Shown one piece after another: positions 52,503 through 61,176 of a stretch of 64,000 nt of DNA. The position numbers were made by a program, and so were the translations under genes. Source of the DNA: Anatilimnocola aggregata. Lineage in GTDB: Bacteria; Planctomycetota; Planctomycetia; Pirellulales; Pirellulaceae. A model generated the notes under the pieces. That model was not told the DNA's origin. It saw nothing but the letters and a program-made list of their open reading frames with translations, and searched no databases. Location: the NCBI RefSeq assembly GCF_007747655.1, contig NZ_CP036274.1, positions 3,224,001 through 3,288,000 of the forward strand. Reading direction: 5' to 3'. Position 1 is the first letter of the stretch. Each line of letters starts with the position of its first letter.

Positions 52503-53951
52503 ATGGCAAACGTGAAGCAACTTGAGATTATCGCGCGTCGTCAATTCGTGCAGAGCCTCGCTGCCATGTCGACCGCGGCACTGATGGCGGGCGAACCGCG
52601 CCGACTGTTCGCGGCCGAAGAGAAGATGGTGCAGCCCAAGGCAACGGCCGACTCCTGCATTCTGCTGTGGATGGGTGGCGGCATGGCTGCACCCGATACC
52701 TTCGATCCCAAAAAGTACGTGCCGTTTGAAGTCGGCGTGCCGGTGAAGGAGATCGAAAGCACTTTTCCGGCCATCGACACCGTCGTCGACAACATCAAGA
52801 TCACTGCCGGGCTGGAAAACATTGCGAAGGTGATGGACCGCGGCACGCTCATTCGCTCGCACGTCCTCCCCGATCTCGGTCACATTCTTCACTCGCGCCA
52901 TCAATATCACTGGCACACCGGCTATGTGCCGCCACAGACCGTCGCCTGCCCACACCTGGGCGCGTGGATGGCAAAGGTTCTCGGTCCGAAGAATCCGGTC
53001 ATTCCCGCGTTCATCAATATCGGCCAACGACTCGAAGGTGTCGGCGAACAGGAAGAACTAAAGGCCTTCACCACCGCTGGTTTCTTTGGCAGTGAGTTCG
53101 GCCCGATGAACTTGCCCTATCCGGAAGATGCCGCGCAGTCGGTTCGTCCGCCCAAGGGGATGCAGTCAGATCGTTTTGAGAGTCGCAATCAGCTGATGAA
53201 AAAGCTGATCGATCAATCGCCACGGCGCGAGTTCATTTCCGACTATCAGCAGCAATCAATGCTCCGCTCACTCGAAAATGCACATCGCCTGCTGAGTGCG
53301 AAGGAACGGGCCGCGTTCGATATCTCGCTCGAACCAAAAGAGAGTTACGAGAAGTATGACACGGGTCGCTTTGGCCGCGGCTGTCTGCTCGCGAGGCGCT
53401 TGGTCGAAGCGGGTGCTCGCTTCATCGAAGTGACGACCGAGTACGTGCCGTTTCTCAATTGGGATACGCACGCCAACGGCCACACGACGCTGCAAGCGAT
53501 GAAGAAGCAGATCGACGGACCCATCGCGCAGCTGATTCTCGATTTGGAATCGCGCGGGCTGCTTGATCGCACGCTGGTGATTTTGGCCAGTGAGTTCAGC
53601 CGCGACATGCTGATGGAAGGCGTGCCGGGCTCGAATGCCGGCGATCAAGCGACCGAGAAAGTCGACGTGATGAAAGAACTAAAGCACTATGGTCAGCATC
53701 GCCACTTCACTGGCGGCTCTTGCGTGATGCTTTGGGGTGGCGGCATCAAGAAGGGCCAACTCTACGGCGAAAGTGCGCCGCAGCGTCCCTTTCTCGCCAC
53801 CAAAAATCCTGTCAGCGTGATGGACCTGCACGCGACCATTTTCAGCGCCATGGGCATCAGTCCGGCCACCGCCTTCGACGTCGAAAATCGTCCCTTCTAT
53901 GCCACCGAAGATGGCAAAGGGAAAGCGGTGAAAGAGCTATTCGTGGGATAG
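52503..53951 (+). CDS. DUF1501-domain protein with Tat signal
   Basis: 482 residues. An N-terminal twin-arginine signal (ARRQFVQSLAAMSTAALMA) is followed by the sulfatase-like DUF1501 fold: CILLWMGGGMAAPDTFDPK, SHVLPDLGHILHSRHQYHW, RGCLLARRLVEAGARFIEV and LVILASEFSRD. The family almost always sits next to DUF1549/DUF1553 genes in planctomycetes, as here, and the pair probably acts together in the periplasm. Substrate unknown. Confidence 0.9.
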   Translation: MANVKQLEIIARRQFVQSLAAMSTAALMAGEPRRLFAAEEKMVQPKATADSCILLWMGGGMAAPDTFDPKKYVPFEVGVPVKEIESTFPAIDTVVDNIKITAGLENIAKVMDRGTLIRSHVLPDLGHILHSRHQYHWHTGYVPPQTVACPHLGAWMAKVLGPKNPVIPAFINIGQRLEGVGEQEELKAFTTAGFFGSEFGPMNLPYPEDAAQSVRPPKGMQSDRFESRNQLMKKLIDQSPRREFISDYQQQSMLRSLENAHRLLSAKERAAFDISLEPKESYEKYDTGRFGRGCLLARRLVEAGARFIEVTTEYVPFLNWDTHANGHTTLQAMKKQIDGPIAQLILDLESRGLLDRTLVILASEFSRDMLMEGVPGSNAGDQATEKVDVMKELKHYGQHRHFTGGSCVMLWGGGIKKGQLYGESAPQRPFLATKNPVSVMDLHATIFSAMGISPATAFDVENRPFYATEDGKGKAVKELFVG

Positions 53952-54026
53952 GCTTTCAGCCTGTCGTTCCCACTCGTGTGCACAGCCATAACAGTGACTA
54001 GACAGGCAAGATGCATGTCCCACGAC

Positions 54027-54503
54027 CTACGACGGGTTCGCCACGGGGGCTGGGGGTGCAGCGCTCAATTGCGAGAGAACTTGCAGCACACCGTTCAAGT
54101 GGGCCAGACGCGGACCGAAGCGGTCTACGAATTCGTTGAGCATAAAGTCGCTATCGCCCAGCGATTCTTCATTATCGAACACGTCCTGGGTGATGTTTTC
54201 CAGGAATTGCGTCTGCACCTTGCTGAGCGTCTCAGTGGCGTACCGACAAGCTTGAGCCAGCTTGGGATTAGCTTCTTTCCACTGATTCAATTCCTGCTGG
54301 CGCTGCTTCTGGCCCTGGCTCAGATGGTTCGACATCTCTTCCAGCAGGGTAATTTCGCGCTTTTGCCCTTCGAGCATTTGCCGCAACAGCGTGACGATGA
54401 GTTCGTTCGCGTCAATCTTGGACTGATTGCTGTTTTCGGTGCGTGGATCAGCGGAGACATCGATGCTGAACATGGCAGAAAACTGGCGGGGATCTTGCGA
54501 CAT
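54027..54503 (-). CDS. Coiled-coil hypothetical protein
   Basis: 158 residues, Gln/Glu-rich with heptad-like spacing (LLRQMLEGQKREITLLEEMS, then GQKQRQQELNQWKEAN). No signal peptide or membrane segment. The C-terminal third is helical and ends in a Pro/Ala tail. No family was recognised. It lies convergent to the DUF1501 gene. Confidence 0.65.
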   Translation of the reverse strand: MSQDPRQFSAMFSIDVSADPRTENSNQSKIDANELIVTLLRQMLEGQKREITLLEEMSNHLSQGQKQRQQELNQWKEANPKLAQACRYATETLSKVQTQFLENITQDVFDNEESLGDSDFMLNEFVDRFGPRLAHLNGVLQVLSQLSAAPPAPVANPS

Positions 54504-54770
54504 GCGGTTTTCCTTGGCGAGATGTACAACTTAGTATACACGCCTCTGAAAGACTGTCGAGCAATTCCAAAACTTTAGCGAAAACCGCAGGATTTCCGCG
54601 GCTTGACAGTTTGGTGCAGGACAAGCTCAAGGCGCGCGCGCGAAAACCCGATGCTGAAACAGTCGGTTCGCCGGTGCCCCGCGCGAGCCGCCGCGTATTG
54701 GTAGCAGTCGTTGATAGCTGCCGTGCGAATCCCGCCTGAACCCGCCGTCTCACCCCTGAGCTTCCACCTG

Positions 54771-55313
54771 ATGCCCGCTGAACGGACACCGACTGCCTTG
54801 GGTTTCTTGACCGTGACCGAACACGCCGAGTTGGGCCTGTTTGGCGGCTACCTCGTTTTGAATCATGCCGGTCGCCCGCTCGAGTTCCACTGCACTTCGC
54901 CCGTCAAAGCCAACCGTGCTCAAGAGATCCTGTATGGCCCCACGCTGCGGCCCTATCTCTTTGGCGAGCAAATCGGGCAGACGCTGATTGCGAAAGCCCG
55001 CAACGAAGTGGCCCTCGTCTGCACCGATCTGGCCTCGTGCCTCGCCGCCCGCGAGTTCATCGAAAAGCCGCTGCTGCTGATCATGAGCGGCGAAAATAAA
55101 ACAACGACCGCCGCGGAGGGTGAAGCCTTGTTCGGTGCCCGTTTCAAGCTCGGCAAGAACGACATCGCCATCGCGGCGAGGTTTGAAGCCGACGAACAAG
55201 CCGCGCGAACATTCCATTCGCAACTAATCGACGGCATCGACCTGACCGAGCCCTTCGCGCGCATTCGTGAAGCTCTTGAAGAGGCGCAGAAGAGCGTGCG
55301 GCAGGTAGCGTAG
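54771..55313 (+). CDS. Conserved hypothetical protein upstream of the SNF2 helicase
   Basis: 180 residues from ATG 54771; an in-frame start at 54711 would add 20. GLFGGYLVLNHAGRPLEFHC and LYGPTLRPYLFGEQIGQTL are its most distinctive blocks, and no signal peptide is present. It ends 68 bases before the helicase gene on the same strand, so the two may be co-expressed. No function can be named. Confidence 0.6.
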   Translation: MPAERTPTALGFLTVTEHAELGLFGGYLVLNHAGRPLEFHCTSPVKANRAQEILYGPTLRPYLFGEQIGQTLIAKARNEVALVCTDLASCLAAREFIEKPLLLIMSGENKTTTAAEGEALFGARFKLGKNDIAIAARFEADEQAARTFHSQLIDGIDLTEPFARIREALEEAQKSVRQVA

Positions 55314-55380
55314 ATGTTTGTCTTGATCCTCTCCCCGGAGTAACGAGGAGAGGGAGTTTGAAATAACACAGGTGCTAAGC

Positions 55381-57180
55381 ATGGATGCGATGCCCTCTGC
55401 CGATCACAGCCTCTCGCTGACTACCAGCGATCTGTCGCTCCCTGTCGATACCTTCGCCCTTGGTTGGCAGGCAGCCCTCACTCGCGCACCCAAAATCGAT
55501 ACGGAACTTGTCGATTTCTCCGGCCAGCAATTGAAGGTCATCGCGCTGAAGATTCCCCGTACCCTGCCGCGAGTCTATAGCTTCACGTTTCCTGAGTGCC
55601 CGTCGTTCTTTCAGCCACCCCTGGCAAAAGAGGCGAAGCCCGCCAAGGCAGAAGCAACAACAGCTGAGACAGTAGAAGAAGCGACCACCACCGAAGAGAC
55701 TGGAGAGTCGAACGGCGAAGCGAAAAAGTTGACGCGCATCAAGCCGCCGGGTGACATCGTCAAGCTGGAAGACCGCTTGTACTACGTGCTGCAGCCGCCG
55801 CTCGAATCGCTGGTGAAGAACGGTTCGCTGACATTCCCTTTCGAGCCTTTCCCTTATCAGTTTCAAGGGATTGCGTTTATGTACCCGCGCTATACCGCGG
55901 TCCTGGCCGACGAAATGGGGCTCGGTAAGACGATGCAGGCGATCACGACGATTCGCATGCTCGTGCGCGCCGGCGAAATCCGCAACTGCTTGCTCGTTTG
56001 CCCAAAGCCCCTCGTCACCAACTGGCGGCGCGAGTTTCAAACGTGGGCACCGGAAATTCCCATCAACATTGTCGAAGGCGATTCGAACAAACGGCGCTGG
56101 CAATGGACCGAAGCAACCGCGCCAGTGACGATCGCTAACTATGAACTGCTGATGCGCGACCGCGATGTCCTCGACTCTGGTCTGCATTTCGACCTGGTTG
56201 TGCTCGACGAAGCGCAGCGCATCAAGAACGTCGGTGCCACAACCAGCGAAATCGTCCGTTCCATCAGTCGCACCCGCAGCTGGGCACTCACGGGTACGCC
56301 CATCGAGAACCGGCCCGATGATCTGGTGGGCATTTTCGAGTTCCTCTCGCCCGGCTATCTGCAAACCGGACTCCCGGCGAAGAAACTGGCCGAGCTCGTG
56401 CGCGACCACATCATTCGCCGCACGAAGGATATGGTGCTCACCGACATGCCGCCGAAGATGTTCCGCGATGCGGACATTGACCTTACGCCCGAGCAGTGGG
56501 CCACCTACAAAATGGCTGAGGACGAAGGGGTGATCAATCTCAATGCGATGGGCGATCAGATCACCGTCCAGAATATTTTCGAACTCGTGCTGCGGCTCAA
56601 GCAGATCTGCAACTTCGATCCTCTGACTGGTGCCAGCGCCAAGCTAGAACGACTCGAAGCAGACATGGAAGAAGTTGCGGCCAGCGGCAAAAAGGCGATT
56701 GTCTTCAGCCAGTGGACGAAGACCATTGATCAGATGAAACCGGCGCTCGCGCGGTTCAATCCGCTGGAGTATCACGGCAAGATCCCGTCTGCCAAACGCG
56801 ACCCGATCTTGAAGGAGTTCAAAGAAAACAAAGACCGGCACATGATCATTATGAGCTATGGCGCCGGTAGTGTGGGGTTGAATTTGCAGTTCTGCGAGTA
56901 CGTGTTCTTGTTCGATCGTTGGTGGAACCCGGCCATTGAGGACCAGGCGATCAACCGCGCTCATCGGATTGGCGCGAAGGGTGCCGTAACAGTTACTCGC
57001 ATGTTGGCAATGAATACGATCGAAGAGCGGATTAACGAAGTGCTCGCCCATAAACGAGAACTTTTCGCTGCGGTAATCGATCAAACGGGCGGCGCTTCCA
57101 GCGCTGGCCTCAATCAGTCCGATATCTTCGGCCTCTTCAAACTGCGCACGCCCAAAGGACCGATCAAAGCGGCCGCGTGA
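55381..57180 (+). CDS. SNF2-family DEAD/DEAH-box helicase-like ATPase
   Basis: 599 residues from ATG 55381; GTG 55372 is possible. After a variable N terminus with an Ala/Glu/Thr-rich stretch, the motor has YQFQGIAFM, ADEMGLGKTMQAI (motif I), LDEAQRIKN (motif II), ALTGTPIEN (motif III) and IIMSYGAGSVGLNLQF. FDRWWNPAIEDQAINRAHRIG (motif VI, split here: FDRWWNPAIEDQ and AINRAHRIG) completes it. It lacks the SWIM and other extra domains of larger SNF2 proteins. Probably a DNA translocase that remodels protein-DNA complexes. Confidence 0.92.
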   Translation: MDAMPSADHSLSLTTSDLSLPVDTFALGWQAALTRAPKIDTELVDFSGQQLKVIALKIPRTLPRVYSFTFPECPSFFQPPLAKEAKPAKAEATTAETVEEATTTEETGESNGEAKKLTRIKPPGDIVKLEDRLYYVLQPPLESLVKNGSLTFPFEPFPYQFQGIAFMYPRYTAVLADEMGLGKTMQAITTIRMLVRAGEIRNCLLVCPKPLVTNWRREFQTWAPEIPINIVEGDSNKRRWQWTEATAPVTIANYELLMRDRDVLDSGLHFDLVVLDEAQRIKNVGATTSEIVRSISRTRSWALTGTPIENRPDDLVGIFEFLSPGYLQTGLPAKKLAELVRDHIIRRTKDMVLTDMPPKMFRDADIDLTPEQWATYKMAEDEGVINLNAMGDQITVQNIFELVLRLKQICNFDPLTGASAKLERLEADMEEVAASGKKAIVFSQWTKTIDQMKPALARFNPLEYHGKIPSAKRDPILKEFKENKDRHMIIMSYGAGSVGLNLQFCEYVFLFDRWWNPAIEDQAINRAHRIGAKGAVTVTRMLAMNTIEERINEVLAHKRELFAAVIDQTGGASSAGLNQSDIFGLFKLRTPKGPIKAAA

Positions 57181-57205
57181 CGCCGTTAGATTAGATCAGG
57201 ACTTC

Positions 57206-58504
57206 TCAGCCTGCGGTTACCGGGGCTGGCTTGGACCGCCGATCGATGAACCGTTGCCCCTTCCCTTCGAAGCGGGGCAACGTGCCGAGTGCGACAAGTT
57301 GCACGTCGATTTTCAGGCCAAGTCGCAGCTGCATTTCGCGCGCGATCCGTTCGGGTTGGGCCAGACGATCTTCGACTTCGACCGCCAGCGCATCCATCGC
57401 CCCTGCTTTGGTCGCTGTTACGCGAAACTCGACCACTTCGGGAAAGCCGCGCAGGATGTGTTCGATGGAACTAGGAAACACGTTCACGCCGCGGACAACC
57501 AGCATGTTATCGGCCCGGCCGAGGACTCCCCCTTCGAGCAGCACGAAGCGACAATCGCCGCTGGCGTTGAACTGCGGTCGCACCAGGTCGCCCGTGCGAT
57601 AGCGAATCAGCGGGCTGCCGCGGCGACCCAGCGAAGTGAGCACCAGTTCCGACAATTCGCCATCGGTAGCCGGCTCACCCGTGGCAACCGAGAAAAACTC
57701 CGCGATGAATTCACTTTCGACGATGTGCAGGCCGCGATCATCCCGACTGAAACCCCAAGGTCCGACTTCCGATGCTCCGGCATGATCGATGAGTGTTGCG
57801 TTCCAGGCTTGTTCGATCCGCTCTCGCGTGGCCGGCACCGAACCGCCCGGTTCGCCCGCGACGATGACTTTGCGAACGTGCAGCGCCCGCGGATCGATCT
57901 GATTTTCGTGGGCCACTTCGGCCAGATGTAAGGCGTAACTCGGTGTGCAGAACAGCACTGTCGCCTGAGTGCTGCGAATCATTTCCAACCGACTGCGACT
58001 GTTCATGCCGCCGGTGGGAATGACCATTAGTCCGCGAGCGACAGCGGCGTCGTAGGCGCTCCAAAAGCCGATAAACGGGCCAAACGAAAATGCGAGCGCG
58101 GCCCGATCTTCCGTGCGCACTTCGGCCGCATCGAGCACGTACTGCCACGTTTCGATCCACCACTGCCAATCGTCGGCCGTATCGAGCACGGGCATCGGAC
58201 GCCCGCGCGTCCCCGACGTATGGTGATAGCGCACATAACGTTCGAGCGGATAGGTCAGATTCGCCGCAAACTCGCCCTGGGCTGGCGCGGTGACCAATTC
58301 ATCTTTATAGGTGAACGGCATTTCGCTTAGTTGGTCGAGCGACGTAAGCGGGTGGACCAGCTTGCCGAGTTTGTCGAGATAAAAGCGATTGTGCGAAATA
58401 ACATCGACCAGCAGCTTGTTCAGCCGTTCGAGTTGCCACGCGCGCAGGCTATCGCGCGACAACTGTTGACGATGCCAACGATCTGAAGCAGTAGTACGAA
58501 GCAT
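57206..58504 (-). CDS. Phenylacetate-CoA ligase-like adenylate-forming enzyme
   Basis: 432 residues from ATG 58504. ANL-superfamily motifs: YHHTSGTRGRPMPV (P-loop), AGEPGGSVPATRE, HAGASEVGPWGF, YRTGDLV and a C-terminal GRADNMLVVRGVNVFPSSIE. These are PaaK-type. It activates an aromatic or other acid as adenylate and CoA thioester. No phenylacetate pathway genes lie nearby, so the substrate is open. Confidence 0.88.
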   Translation of the reverse strand: MLRTTASDRWHRQQLSRDSLRAWQLERLNKLLVDVISHNRFYLDKLGKLVHPLTSLDQLSEMPFTYKDELVTAPAQGEFAANLTYPLERYVRYHHTSGTRGRPMPVLDTADDWQWWIETWQYVLDAAEVRTEDRAALAFSFGPFIGFWSAYDAAVARGLMVIPTGGMNSRSRLEMIRSTQATVLFCTPSYALHLAEVAHENQIDPRALHVRKVIVAGEPGGSVPATRERIEQAWNATLIDHAGASEVGPWGFSRDDRGLHIVESEFIAEFFSVATGEPATDGELSELVLTSLGRRGSPLIRYRTGDLVRPQFNASGDCRFVLLEGGVLGRADNMLVVRGVNVFPSSIEHILRGFPEVVEFRVTATKAGAMDALAVEVEDRLAQPERIAREMQLRLGLKIDVQLVALGTLPRFEGKGQRFIDRRSKPAPVTAG

Positions 58505-58722
58505 GAGCGCTATGATAAGTGACTGCGCGGCACAGGGGGAGAGCGCGGTTATTAAGTCTTCTACCTCGCGCGTTGGCACTAGCTCGAACGAGGGCAGCCA
58601 CTTGCAAGATTCGCCTCCCGGCAGAGAATACTAGTTGGCGGCATGGCGTCGCCTGGTTTGCCTCCCCTTTCGAGCGGGAGCGGATTGCCCGTTGCTTCAC
58701 CGCTGCGAGAGGGGCTCCCCCT

Positions 58723-61176
58723 GTGGATAAGCGTTTCGTTACGTTTCTTGTGCTGGCTTTCTTGATCTGGACGACCTTTTTGGTTGGTCGTGCGGTCTTC
58801 CTGAAGCCTCAGCCCCCCGTCGCAGCCAATCCGGCCGAAAAGCTGGATCCCGCTGCCGTTCAGCCCGGCGACGACCCTGCTGGCAAGGCTGCGGACCCAA
58901 ATCCGGAAAAAACTCCAGCCGATCCGGCGGCAGTCGATCCCGCCCAACCGAACCCCGCCCAGCCAAACGATGAGCCCCAGGTTGGTGCTGCCGATGGCAC
59001 ACCGACTGTTGCCCGGGCGTCGGTCACTATCGGCTCGCTCGATCCGACCAGTCCCTACACCATGCTGGTCACACTTGATAATCGGGGTGCTGCGGTCGAG
59101 CGGGTGGAACTCAACGACCCGAGATTTCGCGATATCGAGGATCAATCAGGTTACCTGGGGCATCTCGGTTTCGCCCTGGTCGGGCGCGACACCAAGGATG
59201 CCACCGTGCAGACCGTTGGACCCGGCACGCCAGCTTCGCTGGCCAAGCCTGTTGATGGGACTCGCCCGATTGGCCTGCAGGTGGGCGATGTCATCCGCGA
59301 GGTCAACGGCGCACCCATCGAACGCGGCGAAGAACTCGAGTCGTGGCTGCGCAGGAACAGCAAGCCTGGGCAGTCGATCGAAGTGACCGTCGACCGCACC
59401 ACCGCGGGCAAGACCGAATCGCTGAAGTACACGATTCTGTTGACTCGTCGGCCGCTGGAAATGATTCGCCCCGAAACTCGCGTCACGGCCGATAAGCGGA
59501 CGGTCACCGATCCGCTGTCCATGCTCCTTACGCTCGAAACATTGCAAGGCGTGCAGATTAAGGCAGGCGAAGAAGAGATTCGCGGCTTGTCGGCGCTGCG
59601 CAACGGCAATTGGGAAATGAGCGATCAATCGGAAAGTGGCGTCACGTTCAGCATGACCCTGACCGAACAAACGCTGCAAGGAATTGGCCGCAAAGAAGCT
59701 GGCTCGCTCAAGATCACCAAGCGGTACTCGCTTCCTAAGGCTGGCAAAGAGGAAAAGATTCCCGGCAAGGCCAAGATCTATCATTTGGATATGGTCGTAG
59801 GTGTCGAGAACACCGGCGATAAGCCGCTGGGCCTGGCATATCGACTCGACGGCCCGAACGGTATTCCGCTCGAAGGCTGGTGGTACAGCACCAAGTTGCA
59901 TCGCGATATGTTCCGCGGAGCAGGTGCTCGCGACGTGTTGTATCAGACAGGCGATCTGCCCCACCATCTCGTCGGCACGCCCATGATCTTCGATCATGCG
60001 AAGAAGGCCCTTAAAGATCACACCACGATCGAATACCTGCTGCAAGACAACAGCAAGGATGCCGAACCACTCACTTTCCTTGGTGTCGATGCGCAGTTCT
60101 TCGCCGCGATGGTGATGCCTGTGGGAGACAAGGATCATCCCGCCCCGAAGTTCTCGCGCGCGAGTGCCATTCCGATGCACGACGTGACTCAGCTGACCAA
60201 GACGCGCATCCGCACCACGAACACAAGTGTGCGCATGGTCACGCCGCGGGAAAGTCTCGATGCTGGCAAATCGCTCGAACATCGCTACCAGATATTTCTC
60301 GGGCCGAAAGATCCCGATATCCTCAGGCCTTATGGATTGGAAGAGATCGTTGAATTCGGCTGGTGGTACGCGGCCTATCCCGCGATGCTCCTGCGGAACA
60401 TCTTGACCTTTCTGTACTCGGTTACCGGTAACTACGGCATCGCGATCATTTTGCTGACAGTACTGGTGCGAACCTGCATGTTACCGTTCAGCATTCGGCA
60501 ATCGATCGCCGCGAAGCGGATGCAAGAGATTTCGCAGCTCTTAAAGCCGGAATTGACCGCAGTTAAGGAGAAGTACAAAGACGATCCACTCAAGCAGCAC
60601 CAGGCCACGCAAGAGTTGATGAAGAAGGCCGGCATGCCCAACCCGTTTGCCGGCTGCTTATTGGTCTTTTTTCAGCTGCCGGTGTTTGTGGGGCTTTATC
60701 GCTGCCTCAGTGTCGACATCCACCTGCGCGATGCGTCCCTCTTCCCCGGGCTCGCTTGGGCATCGAATTTGGCCGGTCCCGATAAACTGTATTATTGGCG
60801 AGATTACGTGCCGGCTTTCATTGGCGACGAAGCCGACGGCTGGCTGGGACCATTCTTCAACGTGTTGCCGCTGGTAACGATTGCCCTGTTCATCGTTCAG
60901 CAGAAACTGTTCACGCCGCCGCCGACCGACGAACAGCAAGAAGTGCAGCAGCAGACCATGATGATCATGAGCCTCATGATGGGCGTGTTCTTCTATAAAG
61001 TTCCCGCCGGTCTCTGCTTGTACTTCATCACGTCGAGCTTGTGGAGCGTGGCAGAACGAACCTTGCTGCCGAAATCGAAGCCCATCGATCCGAGCGTAAT
61101 CTCCGAAAAGAAGCTCGTGACGGAGTCGTCCAACGGTAGCAGTGCCCGCGCGGCTCGCAAGCAGAAGAAGCGGTAA
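58723..61176 (+). CDS. yidC: Membrane protein insertase YidC, with PDZ-like insert
   Basis: 817 residues from GTG 58723, with AGAGGGG about 8 bases upstream; longer than E. coli YidC (548). TM1 (RFVTFLVLAFLIWTTFLVG) leads to a Pro/Ala-rich linker and a large periplasmic domain. The latter contains a PDZ-like segment (about 160-245: GLQVGDVIREVNGAPIERGEE). The insertase core is at about 550-786: VTGNYGIAIILLTVLVRTCM with the conserved Arg, CLLVFFQLPVFVGLYRCLS, and PAGLCLYFITSSLWS. It inserts proteins into the inner membrane. The stop overlaps the start of mnmE by one base. Confidence 0.94.
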   Translation: MDKRFVTFLVLAFLIWTTFLVGRAVFLKPQPPVAANPAEKLDPAAVQPGDDPAGKAADPNPEKTPADPAAVDPAQPNPAQPNDEPQVGAADGTPTVARASVTIGSLDPTSPYTMLVTLDNRGAAVERVELNDPRFRDIEDQSGYLGHLGFALVGRDTKDATVQTVGPGTPASLAKPVDGTRPIGLQVGDVIREVNGAPIERGEELESWLRRNSKPGQSIEVTVDRTTAGKTESLKYTILLTRRPLEMIRPETRVTADKRTVTDPLSMLLTLETLQGVQIKAGEEEIRGLSALRNGNWEMSDQSESGVTFSMTLTEQTLQGIGRKEAGSLKITKRYSLPKAGKEEKIPGKAKIYHLDMVVGVENTGDKPLGLAYRLDGPNGIPLEGWWYSTKLHRDMFRGAGARDVLYQTGDLPHHLVGTPMIFDHAKKALKDHTTIEYLLQDNSKDAEPLTFLGVDAQFFAAMVMPVGDKDHPAPKFSRASAIPMHDVTQLTKTRIRTTNTSVRMVTPRESLDAGKSLEHRYQIFLGPKDPDILRPYGLEEIVEFGWWYAAYPAMLLRNILTFLYSVTGNYGIAIILLTVLVRTCMLPFSIRQSIAAKRMQEISQLLKPELTAVKEKYKDDPLKQHQATQELMKKAGMPNPFAGCLLVFFQLPVFVGLYRCLSVDIHLRDASLFPGLAWASNLAGPDKLYYWRDYVPAFIGDEADGWLGPFFNVLPLVTIALFIVQQKLFTPPPTDEQQEVQQQTMMIMSLMMGVFFYKVPAGLCLYFITSSLWSVAERTLLPKSKPIDPSVISEKKLVTESSNGSSARAARKQKKR

